From: Ruminococcus sp.
GTDB taxonomy: Bacteria > Bacillota > Clostridia > Oscillospirales > Ruminococcaceae
Direction of reading: 5' to 3'
NCBI GenBank assembly: GCA_024697705.1
Contig: JAILFF010000038.1
Location: 1-16,477 of the forward strand
DNA length: 16,477 nucleotides
Under the pieces are notes generated by a model. It ran no database searches. It was not told the origin of the DNA and was given only the letters and a program-made list of their open reading frames with translations. Below, in pieces: positions 6,417 through 14,647 of this stretch (positions within the stretch are counted from its first letter, which is position 1; every line of letters starts with the position of its first letter). Made by a program: the position numbers and the translations under genes.

Positions 6417-8771
6417 TCATGTCACGTTATACAAAAGTCTTATATCGGTCAGCGCGACCTGATCGCCTGTCAGAGCCGCATAGACCCTGTCCGACGGTTC
6501 AACGGTCGTTACGCACTCTATCTCAATGCCGAGATTTTCCGTACCGACTATTATCCGACTGCCCTTTCGCTCAAAGGACACCTCACATTCCATGCCGCTT
6601 CTGTTTTTTTCCTGCCATACCTCCCAACCCGGGAAATCGGCTCTTCTGTTTACCGTGAACCTGTTTAGCGCCGAGCTGTTTACCTCTTCGTTCTCGCCGT
6701 TCAGCTTTATCAGAGCGTACTCGCGGTAGTTTGCTCCGCCCACAAGCCCGTCGTCGGATGAAAACAGCACTACATACGGACAGTGCCATATCAGGTTTGC
6801 CCCGGGAAGGCTCATGGTATGAAATACCAGACTGAACCTTCGGTCTATCTCTATGCCCTCGGTGGAGGCTGATCTTGTGCGGTCGATCTGCACATTCTTT
6901 ATATCCGATTCCATGTGGTCGATATAGCTTATAGGCTTTGCCACACGGGGAATATCACCCTCCGATACCGTTTCTTCCGTCTGTTCGGCTTTTATGTCCG
7001 TGAGCCTGCAATGCTCGCCCGTCAGACCGATATACACCGACCGCGTGCTGTCGGGAAGTGCGATAACTATTTCCTTTGTAAGCTCGGGGCCGCTCATTAC
7101 GAGCCTTAAATGATCCTCGAATTTTGCCGCCGTTATCTCATATCGCGTGGAATTTCCGTTATCTTCGTTTTTTGAAATCTCCGTGACCTCGGCTTTGCGG
7201 ACGCCGGTCGAGATCATATGCTTGTCAAACCAAATCTCGCCGTATTCAAAATAATTATACTTTTTTATCGTTTTCTCGTCGCGGTGAATGCGTTTATCGA
7301 ACGAATCGAAAAGAATAATCGCGGGTGCGCTGAATTTATCTCCGCTTTCATCGGGAAAACATTCAAAACTGATGTGCTTTACCTTACTTTCGACTTGTAT
7401 CCCTGCCGAAACGCTTTCCCTGTATTCTCCGCAGGAAAGGGAACTTTCAGGAAGCGTCGTTTCTCCGTCCAATTCTTCCTTGATGTCCTCGTCTATTATC
7501 CTCAGCATGAGTTCGGCGAAAGCAGGGTCGAACCGTTCGCCCGAGCCTTTTATAATGGATTCTCTTGCTATAATTCCGGGAGCAGCGTCATGGGAACGTT
7601 TATCGGTGGTCATATCCACATAAGCGTCCGCAACGGCGACTATCCTTGCTATCTCGGGGATATTGCTGCCCTTCAGCCCTTCCGGGAAACCCGTGCCGTC
7701 ATAATTCTCACGGCAGTAATAAGCCGCCTGCGCGAGATAGGGGTATTCGGCTATGCCCGAAAGTATCTCCCCGCCAATTACTGTTTTCTGCCTGGCGATC
7801 TCGCCGTCGGAATCCGCGTCGTTGATCATGTCATCTGGAATAGCTATCATTCCGACGTCGTGCAGCAGTGCCGCGTAATAGACCTTTTCGCAGTCGTCAT
7901 TGTTCTTTCCGCTGAGCGCCGCGATCTTCTTGGCAAATTCAGCCGTCCGTGCGGCGCTGCCTTTAAGATGCTCGTCTCTTCTCTCGACCGCCGAAACAAA
8001 AGCGTCGGCTGTCTGTGCGAAAAGTCTCTGCATTCTGGTCTGAATGTTCCGGAAATACTGTATCTCCGTCCTGTGAGCGTGCTCGACCATGTAAGTCATA
8101 TCTATGTACGTAGATATGTACAGAGAGACCGACACCGCTACCATGGACATATTCACAATGGAAATGCCGTATGTAAATATCTGTAATATCCCGCATAAGA
8201 CAGGGACAAATAGATACAGTGTAAGAGTGATATACATTCGTCTGCTGAACAGATTTTTGTACCGAACTATGACGGTATAAAGAAGCGCGGGAGCAAGCAC
8301 GGGTATGATATACGCGATCAGAAAGCCCTTTCCTCTGTGATAGAGATTGTTTTCGTCAAAAAAGTAATACAGCCCCGTGAACGCGGATATGACCGCGAGT
8401 ATCATTCCGCATACCGTCATCACGCCGACTGTTTTCAGTCTTTTCGGCAATGCATCGATCTTGCCTTCTTCCGTAAGTATACCGGATAAATAACGGTTAA
8501 ACCCGAACACACTACCGCTTGTGAGAAAAAATACAAGAAAATTGCTGATCCTTACCATGTAATAGGCTTTACTGCTTGGGTCGCCCGCGTAGATATACGC
8601 AAGTCTGTCGAACCAAAGCAGAAGGAAAGACATTACCTCCATGAGAAGGAGATCATGCTTTCTTCTTTTGCTGACAGACCGAGTTATAAGCACGAGTAAT
8701 ATGAGAATCCCGCAGGCTCCGCACAGCATCAGCATGATATTCAGATGATGCGCTCTAATAAGTTCTATCAT
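6417..8771 (-). CDS. membrane protein with degenerate HD-GYP domain and duplicated beta-rich C-terminus
   Basis: 784 aa. About seven membrane segments fill residues 8-225, then a helix leads to an HD-GYP-type domain (about 255-430). His304-Asp305 remain (LLHDVGM), but the lysine after HD is Met308, the next metal His is replaced (QKTVIGGE), the HH pair is CR (YYCRENYDG, 353-354), and GYP reads GTGFP. Phosphodiesterase activity on cyclic-di-GMP is therefore unlikely; it is probably a sensor or partner subunit. Residues 455-784 contain two similar beta-rich units ending VYIGLTGEHCRLTDI (579-593) and VYAALTGDQVALTDI (763-777). I do not recognise this domain; it should be cytoplasmic like the HD-GYP part. 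The start ATG 8771 has GGGAG 10 nt upstream and lies 23 nt after the preceding HD-GYP gene, so the two form an operon. Confidence 0.85.
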   Translation of the reverse strand: MIELIRAHHLNIMLMLCGACGILILLVLITRSVSKRRKHDLLLMEVMSFLLLWFDRLAYIYAGDPSSKAYYMVRISNFLVFFLTSGSVFGFNRYLSGILTEEGKIDALPKRLKTVGVMTVCGMILAVISAFTGLYYFFDENNLYHRGKGFLIAYIIPVLAPALLYTVIVRYKNLFSRRMYITLTLYLFVPVLCGILQIFTYGISIVNMSMVAVSVSLYISTYIDMTYMVEHAHRTEIQYFRNIQTRMQRLFAQTADAFVSAVERRDEHLKGSAARTAEFAKKIAALSGKNNDDCEKVYYAALLHDVGMIAIPDDMINDADSDGEIARQKTVIGGEILSGIAEYPYLAQAAYYCRENYDGTGFPEGLKGSNIPEIARIVAVADAYVDMTTDKRSHDAAPGIIARESIIKGSGERFDPAFAELMLRIIDEDIKEELDGETTLPESSLSCGEYRESVSAGIQVESKVKHISFECFPDESGDKFSAPAIILFDSFDKRIHRDEKTIKKYNYFEYGEIWFDKHMISTGVRKAEVTEISKNEDNGNSTRYEITAAKFEDHLRLVMSGPELTKEIVIALPDSTRSVYIGLTGEHCRLTDIKAEQTEETVSEGDIPRVAKPISYIDHMESDIKNVQIDRTRSASTEGIEIDRRFSLVFHTMSLPGANLIWHCPYVVLFSSDDGLVGGANYREYALIKLNGENEEVNSSALNRFTVNRRADFPGWEVWQEKNRSGMECEVSFERKGSRIIVGTENLGIEIECVTTVEPSDRVYAALTGDQVALTDIRLLYNVT

Positions 8772-8794
8772 TTGTTACGGCTCCCTTCGGTTTG

Positions 8795-10939
8795 TTATTT
8801 ATCCAACACTTCGGGATTATACTGTCTGAGTACCTCCGTCACCTCGTCGAGCGAATCCATAAACGCCTCCACGCATTTCGGGTCGAACTGCGTGCCTATT
8901 CCTTCCTCGATTATGGAAAGCGCCTTTGACATCGGGAATGCGGGCTTATAAACACGCGGAGAGGTGAGCGCGTCGAAAACGTCGGCTACCGCCATTATCC
9001 TTGCGGAAAGCGGTATCACCTCGCCGTGAAGCCCTTCGGGATAGCCCTTGCCGTCCCAGCGTTCGTGATGATAAGCCGCCATATTCCTTGCTTCATTGAG
9101 ATAGCTGTCGCCCTCTACCGACACGATCGCGTGATCCATTATTTTCTTTCCGACGGTAGTGTGGGTCTTCATTATCTCGTATTCCTCGTCGTCCAGCCTT
9201 CCGGGCTTGTTGAGAACGCGGTCGGGGATATTGATCTTGCCGACATCGTGAAGAGGTGCCGAGCGCACCACGTCCGACATGAATTTCGGGGTTATCTTCT
9301 CGGCGTAGTATCCCTTTTCCTTTAATTTTTCGACTATTATCTTCACGTACGCCGCCGTTTTCTGGATATGGGCGCCCGTGTCGGAATCGCGGTTTTCCAC
9401 CATATCCGCCATCGTGATGATAAGCCCTTCCTGCATCTTCGCTGTCGAATCGGAGAGCTTCCGTATGCTTCGCACCTGCTCGGACTGATTCAGCGTCATG
9501 CTGCATATCGAACGGTAAAGCTGTTCTATCTCGTCTCCCGTATGTATTCCGATGCTTCGTATCTTTTTAACGTCCTTATCGAGTATCTCCTGTGAGTCGC
9601 CGGAATTTGTGATCTTGTCGACGCGATTAGTGATAGACTTTAACGGATAAATGATGTGATAATTTGTCAGCCAGACAACAAACACACATAATATTATAAG
9701 GAAGCTTAAGAATACCGTTATCATCTCGGTCAGAAAGCTGCGTCTGTTCCTGATAAGCTGCTGAACGTCTACGTCGGCTATCGCGTAGCATACGCACTTG
9801 CCGTGCGAATCGTAAACGGGCTCCGCGACGGTAAGAAGATGACCGTATTCGTCGTTTGTGATTATCGGCTCGACCTCCTCGCCTGCCAACAGCTTCGGGA
9901 TATACGGCTCAAAGACCTCGTCGTATGGGAGAACGGTACCGAGCGCGGCGGCGGGAGTGTCTTCAGTATCAATATCGAAAACGACGCGGAAGCCTTCCTT
10001 TTCCATTTTGTACACATAAAGATACGCTATCTCGGGCGAGTTGCGGAGCAGTTCCTCCAGCAGCAGCTTTGACTCACGGTATTCCTCCGAATCGTCGCCG
10101 TTCGCGAGAAATTCGCCGACCTTATCTCCGTCCAGCTCTCTTGCGGCAAATTTTGCCGTTCCCTTCGCAATGGCGGTGTGTTCGTTAATCATGGTCTTGT
10201 AATACAATTTTACGCTTATTGCCGTTCCGACAACAGCTACCGTTGAAAGAGATATCACAAGCACGATCAGCATTTTGATACGCAGCGAAAGTCCTTTGAC
10301 TTCGGAGTTATCCTTCTCGTTAAGCTGCTCGTCGCTCATGGGCTTTTGCCGCCAGCCCGTGAAGCGGAACATACTGTGATACTTATCGGGGATAAGACGG
10401 CAGATCAGCAGTGCGATAACGACTGTGGACGACTTGTCGATAAGATTGATAAACAGGTTCGACAACAAATGAGCGCTCATACGATCAAAAATACCCGTTT
10501 CATAAATAATATTATCCAACGATTCGCTGTCTAAAGTCAAGCCGTTCATGAACCAGGGTATCAGAGCACCCAATAATCCCGCGACAAGGGAAAGGCTCAA
10601 AGAAAGGATTATTACGCCTCCTGCCTTATTCAGCTTTTTATGCTCTGAAAAATAAGCTGAGGCAACGGCTATCAAAACATTGATTATACCATAGTACAAA
10701 GCGCTCGGATTCGATACGGTCAAAACGATATTTGTGACAAAACCTACGATGACGCCCGGAAAATACCCGCCGAGTACGGAAATGACCACGGTACCTATCG
10801 TATCCAGATAAAGTACGATCGGTAATCCGAGCAGATTAACGATATGATTGAAAAGCAGATTGATGATAACGCCGCCTGCGCAGAACAGCAGCGGCGCGAC
10901 ATTAAAACTTTCGGAAAGTATGTTCTTCTTATGCCGCAT
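8795..10939 (-). CDS. membrane sensor HD-GYP phosphodiesterase (intact motifs)
   Basis: 714 aa from ATG 10939 (numbering below starts 4 residues earlier, at the in-frame GTG 10951). GGGGTG before the ATG is the ribosome binding site, and GTG 10951 lies inside it. Residues 17-190 are a multi-pass membrane region whose segment LDTIGTVVISVLGGYFPG recalls ECF-transporter S components (inference). A membrane helix (224-247), an extracytoplasmic Cache-like sensor (about 250-405), a second helix (407-428) and a HAMP-like linker follow. The C-terminal HD-GYP domain (505-715) is complete: His568-Asp569 with Lys572 (LHDVGK), His597 (THTTVG), His628-His629-Glu630, DGKGYP (633-638) and Asp657. It should degrade cyclic-di-GMP or a related cyclic dinucleotide in response to an external signal. 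It is the first gene of a two-gene operon with the degenerate HD-GYP protein. Confidence 0.92.
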   Translation of the reverse strand: MRHKKNILSESFNVAPLLFCAGGVIINLLFNHIVNLLGLPIVLYLDTIGTVVISVLGGYFPGVIVGFVTNIVLTVSNPSALYYGIINVLIAVASAYFSEHKKLNKAGGVIILSLSLSLVAGLLGALIPWFMNGLTLDSESLDNIIYETGIFDRMSAHLLSNLFINLIDKSSTVVIALLICRLIPDKYHSMFRFTGWRQKPMSDEQLNEKDNSEVKGLSLRIKMLIVLVISLSTVAVVGTAISVKLYYKTMINEHTAIAKGTAKFAARELDGDKVGEFLANGDDSEEYRESKLLLEELLRNSPEIAYLYVYKMEKEGFRVVFDIDTEDTPAAALGTVLPYDEVFEPYIPKLLAGEEVEPIITNDEYGHLLTVAEPVYDSHGKCVCYAIADVDVQQLIRNRRSFLTEMITVFLSFLIILCVFVVWLTNYHIIYPLKSITNRVDKITNSGDSQEILDKDVKKIRSIGIHTGDEIEQLYRSICSMTLNQSEQVRSIRKLSDSTAKMQEGLIITMADMVENRDSDTGAHIQKTAAYVKIIVEKLKEKGYYAEKITPKFMSDVVRSAPLHDVGKINIPDRVLNKPGRLDDEEYEIMKTHTTVGKKIMDHAIVSVEGDSYLNEARNMAAYHHERWDGKGYPEGLHGEVIPLSARIMAVADVFDALTSPRVYKPAFPMSKALSIIEEGIGTQFDPKCVEAFMDSLDEVTEVLRQYNPEVLDK

Positions 10940-11005
10940 TTTGATCGGCACCCCCCTGTAAATCTCAAGATCTGTATTTATAGATGATTTTTTCTTCTAC
11001 ATACT

Positions 11006-11033
11006 ATTATAACATACTTTTGCAGATAGTCAA
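11006..11033 (-). promoter_or_regulatory. promoter of the HD-GYP operon
   Basis: Minus strand TTGACT (11033-11028), 16-bp spacer, TATAAT (11011-11006). The leader to ATG 10939 is about 60 nt. It is divergent from the GNAT-TetR promoter about 70 bp away. Confidence 0.8.
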
Positions 11034-11103
11034 CCAATGAAGTCGTAAAATATTATTAAAATATCTGTATTTTTCCGAAATGCGGTATAAAGTGAAAAAA
11101 CAC

Positions 11104-11132
11104 TTGCTTTTGGGTGCGGATTGTGATATAAT
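11104..11132 (+). promoter_or_regulatory. promoter of the GNAT-TetR operon
   Basis: TTGCTT (11104-11109), 17-bp spacer, TATAAT (11127-11132). The predicted start site near 11139 falls inside the palindromes listed at 11131-11149. Confidence 0.8.
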
Positions 11133-11149
11133 ACTATATAGTACTATAC
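11131..11149. promoter_or_regulatory. overlapping palindromes at the transcription start, candidate TetR operator
   Basis: TACTATATAGTA (11132-11143) and TATAGTACTATA (11137-11148) are two perfect 12-bp palindromes sharing seven bases. They cover the start site of the operon that encodes a TetR-family repressor, the classical position for an autoregulatory operator. They are AT-rich and could be partly chance. Confidence 0.45.
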
Positions 11150-11175
11150 GAACGGAATGGAAGTGAACGGGATCG

Positions 11176-11715
11176 ATGAAATTGTTTGAGGAGATACCGC
11201 GGTTCGGAAACGATGATATCTTGATTAGGCAGCTTAAACCTTCTGATATCCCTTATCTCGATGAAATGACTTCCGACCCGCGGGTTTACAGATTTCTTCC
11301 GACGTTTCTTTTTGAAAAGCAGTATACCGATCTGCCCAAAATGATCTCCGACCTTTACGGGGAATGTTTTTCGTCTAAGGAAAGCCTGATCCTTGCGGTA
11401 GAAGACAAATGTTCCCGCAGCTTTTGCGGACTTGCCGAGTTCTACGGCTTCAAGGACAGTCTGCACAAGGTCTGCGTCGGATACAGGCTCAGGAGCGACT
11501 GCTGGGGTAAAGGGATAGCTACCGCAGCAGTTGGACTAATGGTCGATTATCTGTTCACGCAAACGGATATCGAGATAATCACCGCAAGCACGATGATACA
11601 AAACCGCGCGGCGGTAAGGGGACTCGAAAAGAACGGGTTTATCTGCACCGCTCATTCCGTTCCCGAGGACTGGGGTTATCCCGAGCCCACGATCGCCGAT
11701 AAATGGTTCAGATAG
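11176..11715 (+). CDS. GNAT-family N-acetyltransferase (RimJ/RimL-like)
   Basis: 179 aa, cytoplasmic. Transfers an acetyl group from acetyl-CoA to an amine; the substrate cannot be read from the sequence. The N-terminal strand LIRQLKPSDIPYLDEMTSDPRV is typical of the RimL-like subgroup. The acetyl-CoA loop is in GYRLRSDCWGKGIATAAV (102-119), and motif B is NRAAVRGLEKNGF (143-155), so the fold is complete. ATG 11176 has only weak upstream Shine-Dalgarno matches (GGAAG farther upstream, CGGGA close by). It is the first gene of an operon with the TetR regulator 31 nt downstream; such pairs often have the repressor control the enzyme in response to its substrate. Confidence 0.9.
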   Translation: MKLFEEIPRFGNDDILIRQLKPSDIPYLDEMTSDPRVYRFLPTFLFEKQYTDLPKMISDLYGECFSSKESLILAVEDKCSRSFCGLAEFYGFKDSLHKVCVGYRLRSDCWGKGIATAAVGLMVDYLFTQTDIEIITASTMIQNRAAVRGLEKNGFICTAHSVPEDWGYPEPTIADKWFR

Positions 11716-11746
11716 ATCAAAATACAGGAAAAGAGGTAAATACGCC

Positions 11747-12319
11747 ATGCCCGAAAAGAAAACCGACCGCCGCACACTTAAGACCCGAAAGTCGATCTGC
11801 GACGCTTTTGCAGAACTGCTCGCCGAAAAGGAGCTTCACAAGGTCACGGTGCAGGAGATAGCCGACAAAGCCGACGTTAACCGAGTGACATTCTACAAGC
11901 ATTATCTTGACGTCTACGATCTTTACGATAAGATCGAGGAAGACGTTCTTGTCGAGCTCGGGCTGTTGATGTTACAGCTCGGGGAGCTTCGCTCGGAGGA
12001 GTTTTTCTCGCACCTTATCGGATATATCAGTGAAAACAAGAGCATATTTAAGATGATCTTCAGTCCGAACGGAACGAGCCGTCTGCGCGAAAAGTTCGGA
12101 AAGATCATGGAGGGTCTGTTCCGACAGCTTCTCACCGAACAGCAGGATCTCGACCTCAACGACAGCAGGACGATCTTCCAAAGCTGCTACCGTACTCAGG
12201 GCTGTATCGCGGTCATAGAAAAATGGGTGCGAAACGACCTTGCCGAGCCGAAGGAATTCATCATTAAGACCATATCCGAGCTTGACAAGAATACCGAGAA
12301 GCTCATCACAAAAAAATAA
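11747..12319 (+). CDS. TetR/AcrR-family transcriptional regulator
   Basis: 190 aa. The N-terminal helix-turn-helix lies at about residues 15-60 (ICDAFAELLAEKELHKVTVQEIADKADVNRVTFYKHY), followed by a helical ligand-binding and dimerisation domain, as in the DhaS-like subgroup with the KTR...I..AF.ELL opening. It is preceded by AGAGGT 10 nt before the ATG and follows the acetyltransferase in the same transcript. It probably represses its own operon through the palindromes at 11131-11149 (inference); the divergent HD-GYP operon is another possible target. Ligand unknown. Confidence 0.92.
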   Translation: MPEKKTDRRTLKTRKSICDAFAELLAEKELHKVTVQEIADKADVNRVTFYKHYLDVYDLYDKIEEDVLVELGLLMLQLGELRSEEFFSHLIGYISENKSIFKMIFSPNGTSRLREKFGKIMEGLFRQLLTEQQDLDLNDSRTIFQSCYRTQGCIAVIEKWVRNDLAEPKEFIIKTISELDKNTEKLITKK

Positions 12320-12333
12320 AATCTTCATACATT

Positions 12334-12368
12334 AAAAGAGCTTAGTCGCCGTGACCAAGCTCTTTTTT
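12334..12368. terminator. bidirectional terminator between the TetR and DUF218 genes
   Basis: AAAAGAGCTT-A-GTC (12334-12347) pairs with GAC-C-AAGCTCTTTT (12353-12366), one mismatch and a 5-nt loop, with TTTTTT on the plus side and TTTT on the minus side. It serves both converging genes. Confidence 0.9.
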
Positions 12369-12398
12369 GGTTGCTGTCGTTTCATAAAGCAAGCCGTT

Positions 12399-13844
12399 TC
12401 ACATCGGCATGAGAATATTTACCGCCATAAACAATAATATGAAAAATGCTGTCCAGAATAGATGCTGTTTCCATTTGCTTACCAAAAGTCCCACAAACTC
12501 CCTGATAAATGCGTTTGGAAAGAAGTACCACTTCACCTTGCTGCCGATGCCGTCGGCGACAAGACCCTCGTTTCGCGAGATTATCCCGCTTCGCAGAACG
12601 TGGTAGCCCGATGTGGAGAACACTATGCTCGGTTCGGCGCAGTCGGCGGTTATCTTTTCAAGCGAAAGGCGCATATTTTCCTGCGTGGTGGTCGATTTAT
12701 TCTCAAGGATAATGCTGTTCTCGTCGATGCCCTGCGCGAGCAGATAGTTTTTCATGGACTCGGCTTCGGAGATGACCTCATCGCTGCCCTGCCCACCCGA
12801 AGGCACGAATTTTACCGTTTTGCCGCTTTTGGCTTTCTGTTCGTTTGCAAAGGCTATCGCCTTGTCGATACGACCTTTCAGCAGCGGAAGCGGCGTTCCG
12901 TCGTCGGCTATCGCGCAGCCGAGTATGATAATGTGCGTTTTATCGTATGAGGACTTGCCCTTCGCGGCGATTATCCCGCAGGCGCAAGCCGAAATCAGCA
13001 TTGCCTCGAAATACGCGAAGGTCGTAAAATACACGCTTCTAAAGGTGTCGTATATCCGCACCTGCTGTTCGCTGCCGGAGTTCATTATGTTTGAGAAGAT
13101 GATAGCCGCAACATATCCCGCGATGATAAGTCCGCTGAGGATAAGTCCGAGCAGATTGACGAAGCTCCTGCCCTCGCGCCTTATCAGAGATACGTTGCTC
13201 ACCGCGAGCGAAACGGCGAATATCACCATTATCGGCATAAGCAGCGTGACGAATATGCTGCCCGCGTTTTTGAGCATCGAATAGATGTGCTTCATCGTAA
13301 ACTCTCTGCTGCTGCCGATAAGCAAATAAAGAATAAGGCTCATCAGAAACAGCGTTGTCCCTCCGAAAAAGAGTGTGGAATATGAAAACAGCTCTTTTTC
13401 ACAGCGAATGACGAACGACATCGTAAGCAGTGACGTAATGACAAGCAGATAAATCTGCACGATAAGCGTAAGACTGCGGCAGCCCGAAAAATCGCCGTTC
13501 AGCACGTTGAAGATGACGCCTCCAGGCAGTACCTTGACGTATTCAAAGCTGCTTTGCGGGTCGGTGACATTTTCGGGCGGGTGGTAGTTGATAAATTCCT
13601 TTCCCCTTCCCTTTGCCGTAACTATCATCAGGCGCTCGTTTTCGGGAGCGGGGTGAATCTCGACTATGCCTGTTTCGGGGCGGAAATATTCGGCTCTGCT
13701 GCCTTCGGGCAGCTCGATCTCAAGCTGTCCCGCGCTTAAAAACGTGCAGACAAGCATTGATATGATAAATACCGCTGTTGCGGCAAGGCTTGCAAATCCC
13801 AGCTGCCGTATAGCGGAGCGTGCTTTGTTATTTGTCATGTTCAT
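12399..13844 (-). CDS. multi-pass membrane protein with DUF218 (YdcF/SanA-like) domain
   Basis: 481 aa. Residues 13-38 are a membrane segment, 40-120 an extracytoplasmic beta-rich stretch, then about five further membrane segments (125-295). The DUF218 domain (about 304-450) shows the family's landmarks: IIILGCAIADDGTPLPLLKGRIDKA, SGGQGSDEVISEAESM, ENKSTTTQEN and STSGYHVLRS, with a last membrane helix at 462-480. DUF218 proteins are tied to envelope processes (SanA and vancomycin sensitivity, ElyC in E. coli), but the reaction is not settled. The 25-nt gap from the upstream STAS gene lacks a good ribosome binding site, suggesting translation coupled to it. The extra N-terminal extracytoplasmic module is unusual relative to short YdcF proteins. 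Confidence 0.88.
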   Translation of the reverse strand: MNMTNNKARSAIRQLGFASLAATAVFIISMLVCTFLSAGQLEIELPEGSRAEYFRPETGIVEIHPAPENERLMIVTAKGRGKEFINYHPPENVTDPQSSFEYVKVLPGGVIFNVLNGDFSGCRSLTLIVQIYLLVITSLLTMSFVIRCEKELFSYSTLFFGGTTLFLMSLILYLLIGSSREFTMKHIYSMLKNAGSIFVTLLMPIMVIFAVSLAVSNVSLIRREGRSFVNLLGLILSGLIIAGYVAAIIFSNIMNSGSEQQVRIYDTFRSVYFTTFAYFEAMLISACACGIIAAKGKSSYDKTHIIILGCAIADDGTPLPLLKGRIDKAIAFANEQKAKSGKTVKFVPSGGQGSDEVISEAESMKNYLLAQGIDENSIILENKSTTTQENMRLSLEKITADCAEPSIVFSTSGYHVLRSGIISRNEGLVADGIGSKVKWYFFPNAFIREFVGLLVSKWKQHLFWTAFFILLFMAVNILMPM

Positions 13845-13869
13845 CGTGATTTACAGTGAAAACGATCGC

Positions 13870-14166
13870 TTAATCGATATTCAGAATATCGGTAAAGCCC
13901 GTTACCTCGAAAATCTCCATGATGTCCTCGTCCGCGTTCTTTATCTTCATGCCGCCCTTTTTGGACATAGCCTTATGCGCCGCAAGCAGCACTCTCAGCC
14001 CCGCGGAGGAGATGTATTCCACCTTCGCGAAATCGAGAAAAAGGCTCTCGGCTTTTTCGGAGAACTCGTGTATCATCTTTTCAAGCTCGGGAGAGGTGAT
14101 GGTATCGACTCTGCCCTCTATCTCAATAGTAAGTGCGTTTCCGTCCATTGCTTTTGTAAGTTTCAT
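13870..14166 (-). CDS. STAS-domain protein, anti-sigma factor antagonist type
   Basis: 98 aa, a single STAS domain of SpoIIAA/RsbV type. Members bind and release an anti-sigma or partner-switch kinase and are regulated by serine phosphorylation. Landmarks: IEGRVDTITSPELEK (17-30) and the phosphorylation loop YISSAGLRVLL, with Ser54 at the SpoIIAA Ser58-like place; FEVTGFTDIL closes the domain, so it is complete. The start is the second ATG (14166), 9 nt after AAAGGA; the ATG at 14172 is only 1 nt from the ribosome binding site. No anti-sigma kinase or sigma factor lies beside it. It is co-transcribed with the DUF218 membrane protein, which hints that the switch could report to or control that protein. 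Confidence 0.92.
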   Translation of the reverse strand: MKLTKAMDGNALTIEIEGRVDTITSPELEKMIHEFSEKAESLFLDFAKVEYISSAGLRVLLAAHKAMSKKGGMKIKNADEDIMEIFEVTGFTDILNID

Positions 14167-14214
14167 AACCATTCTTCCTTTCAGATGTTATTTGTAAAAG
14201 CGACCCATATCTAT

Positions 14215-14243
14215 ATTTTAACATAAGAAAGCCAAAATGTCAT
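14215..14243 (-). promoter_or_regulatory. promoter of the STAS-DUF218 operon
   Basis: Minus strand ATGACA (14243-14238), 17-bp spacer, TAAAAT (14220-14215), about 40 nt before the STAS start. Five of six bases match at each box. Confidence 0.65.
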
Positions 14244-14547
14244 TTATTGAGTGGTCGGATAAAATAAGTTTGTATCAATGCACAAAAATCGGTTTCCGAT
14301 TATTGCAATATTTGACAACTCGGGCATCAAAAAAAACAATCTCTTTATAAAGCTTCGTATTTCATTTAGATTTGCGGAATACTTTAGTGAACAGGGCGAG
14401 CTTTGTTCACTGCAATGATAAAATATTAAACCGATGCCGATATTTTGATCTCCTTGCTTTGAAATTGTGCAGAGTTTCTAATAATGTCAAATATTTGAAG
14501 TTTTTTTGTTCAGCTCTACAAAACATTGATATTAACCATTTTGGTGA
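14244..14547. other. AT-rich intergenic stretch with small inverted repeats
   Basis: No convincing gene on either strand. It holds three small dyads: AATCGG-ttt-CCGATT (14287-14301), AGTGAACA/TGTTCACT (14386-14393 and 14404-14411) and the 12-bp palindrome TCAAATATTTGA (14487-14498), which is followed by a T-run. A lone TTGACA (14312-14317) lacks a good -10 box. Regulatory sites for the flanking promoters or a small RNA are possible but not shown. Confidence 0.4.
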
Positions 14548-14576
14548 ATGACAAATCGTGAAAAGTGATTTATAAT
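14548..14576 (+). promoter_or_regulatory. promoter of the small lipoprotein gene
   Basis: ATGACA (14548-14553), 17-bp spacer, TATAAT (14571-14576), with a leader of about 65 nt before ATG 14648. Confidence 0.75.
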
Positions 14577-14647
14577 ATATTTCGGAAAGAAAAATACAAA
14601 GCAAATCAATAAAAACATTTGAAAGCTATATTCAGGAGGAATTGAAA

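Noticed and set aside
7218..8186. 322-codon plus-strand frame opposite the degenerate HD-GYP gene
   Set aside because: Shadow of a coding strand; no ribosome binding site and no recognisable domain.
14244..14547. Possible riboswitch or small RNA in the gap before the lipoprotein
   Set aside because: Only short isolated dyads, no conserved riboswitch core that I can recognise, and no promoter with a good -10.
14407..14604. 65-codon minus-strand frame in the AT-rich gap
   Set aside because: No ribosome binding site or promoter, and it runs across the lipoprotein promoter.
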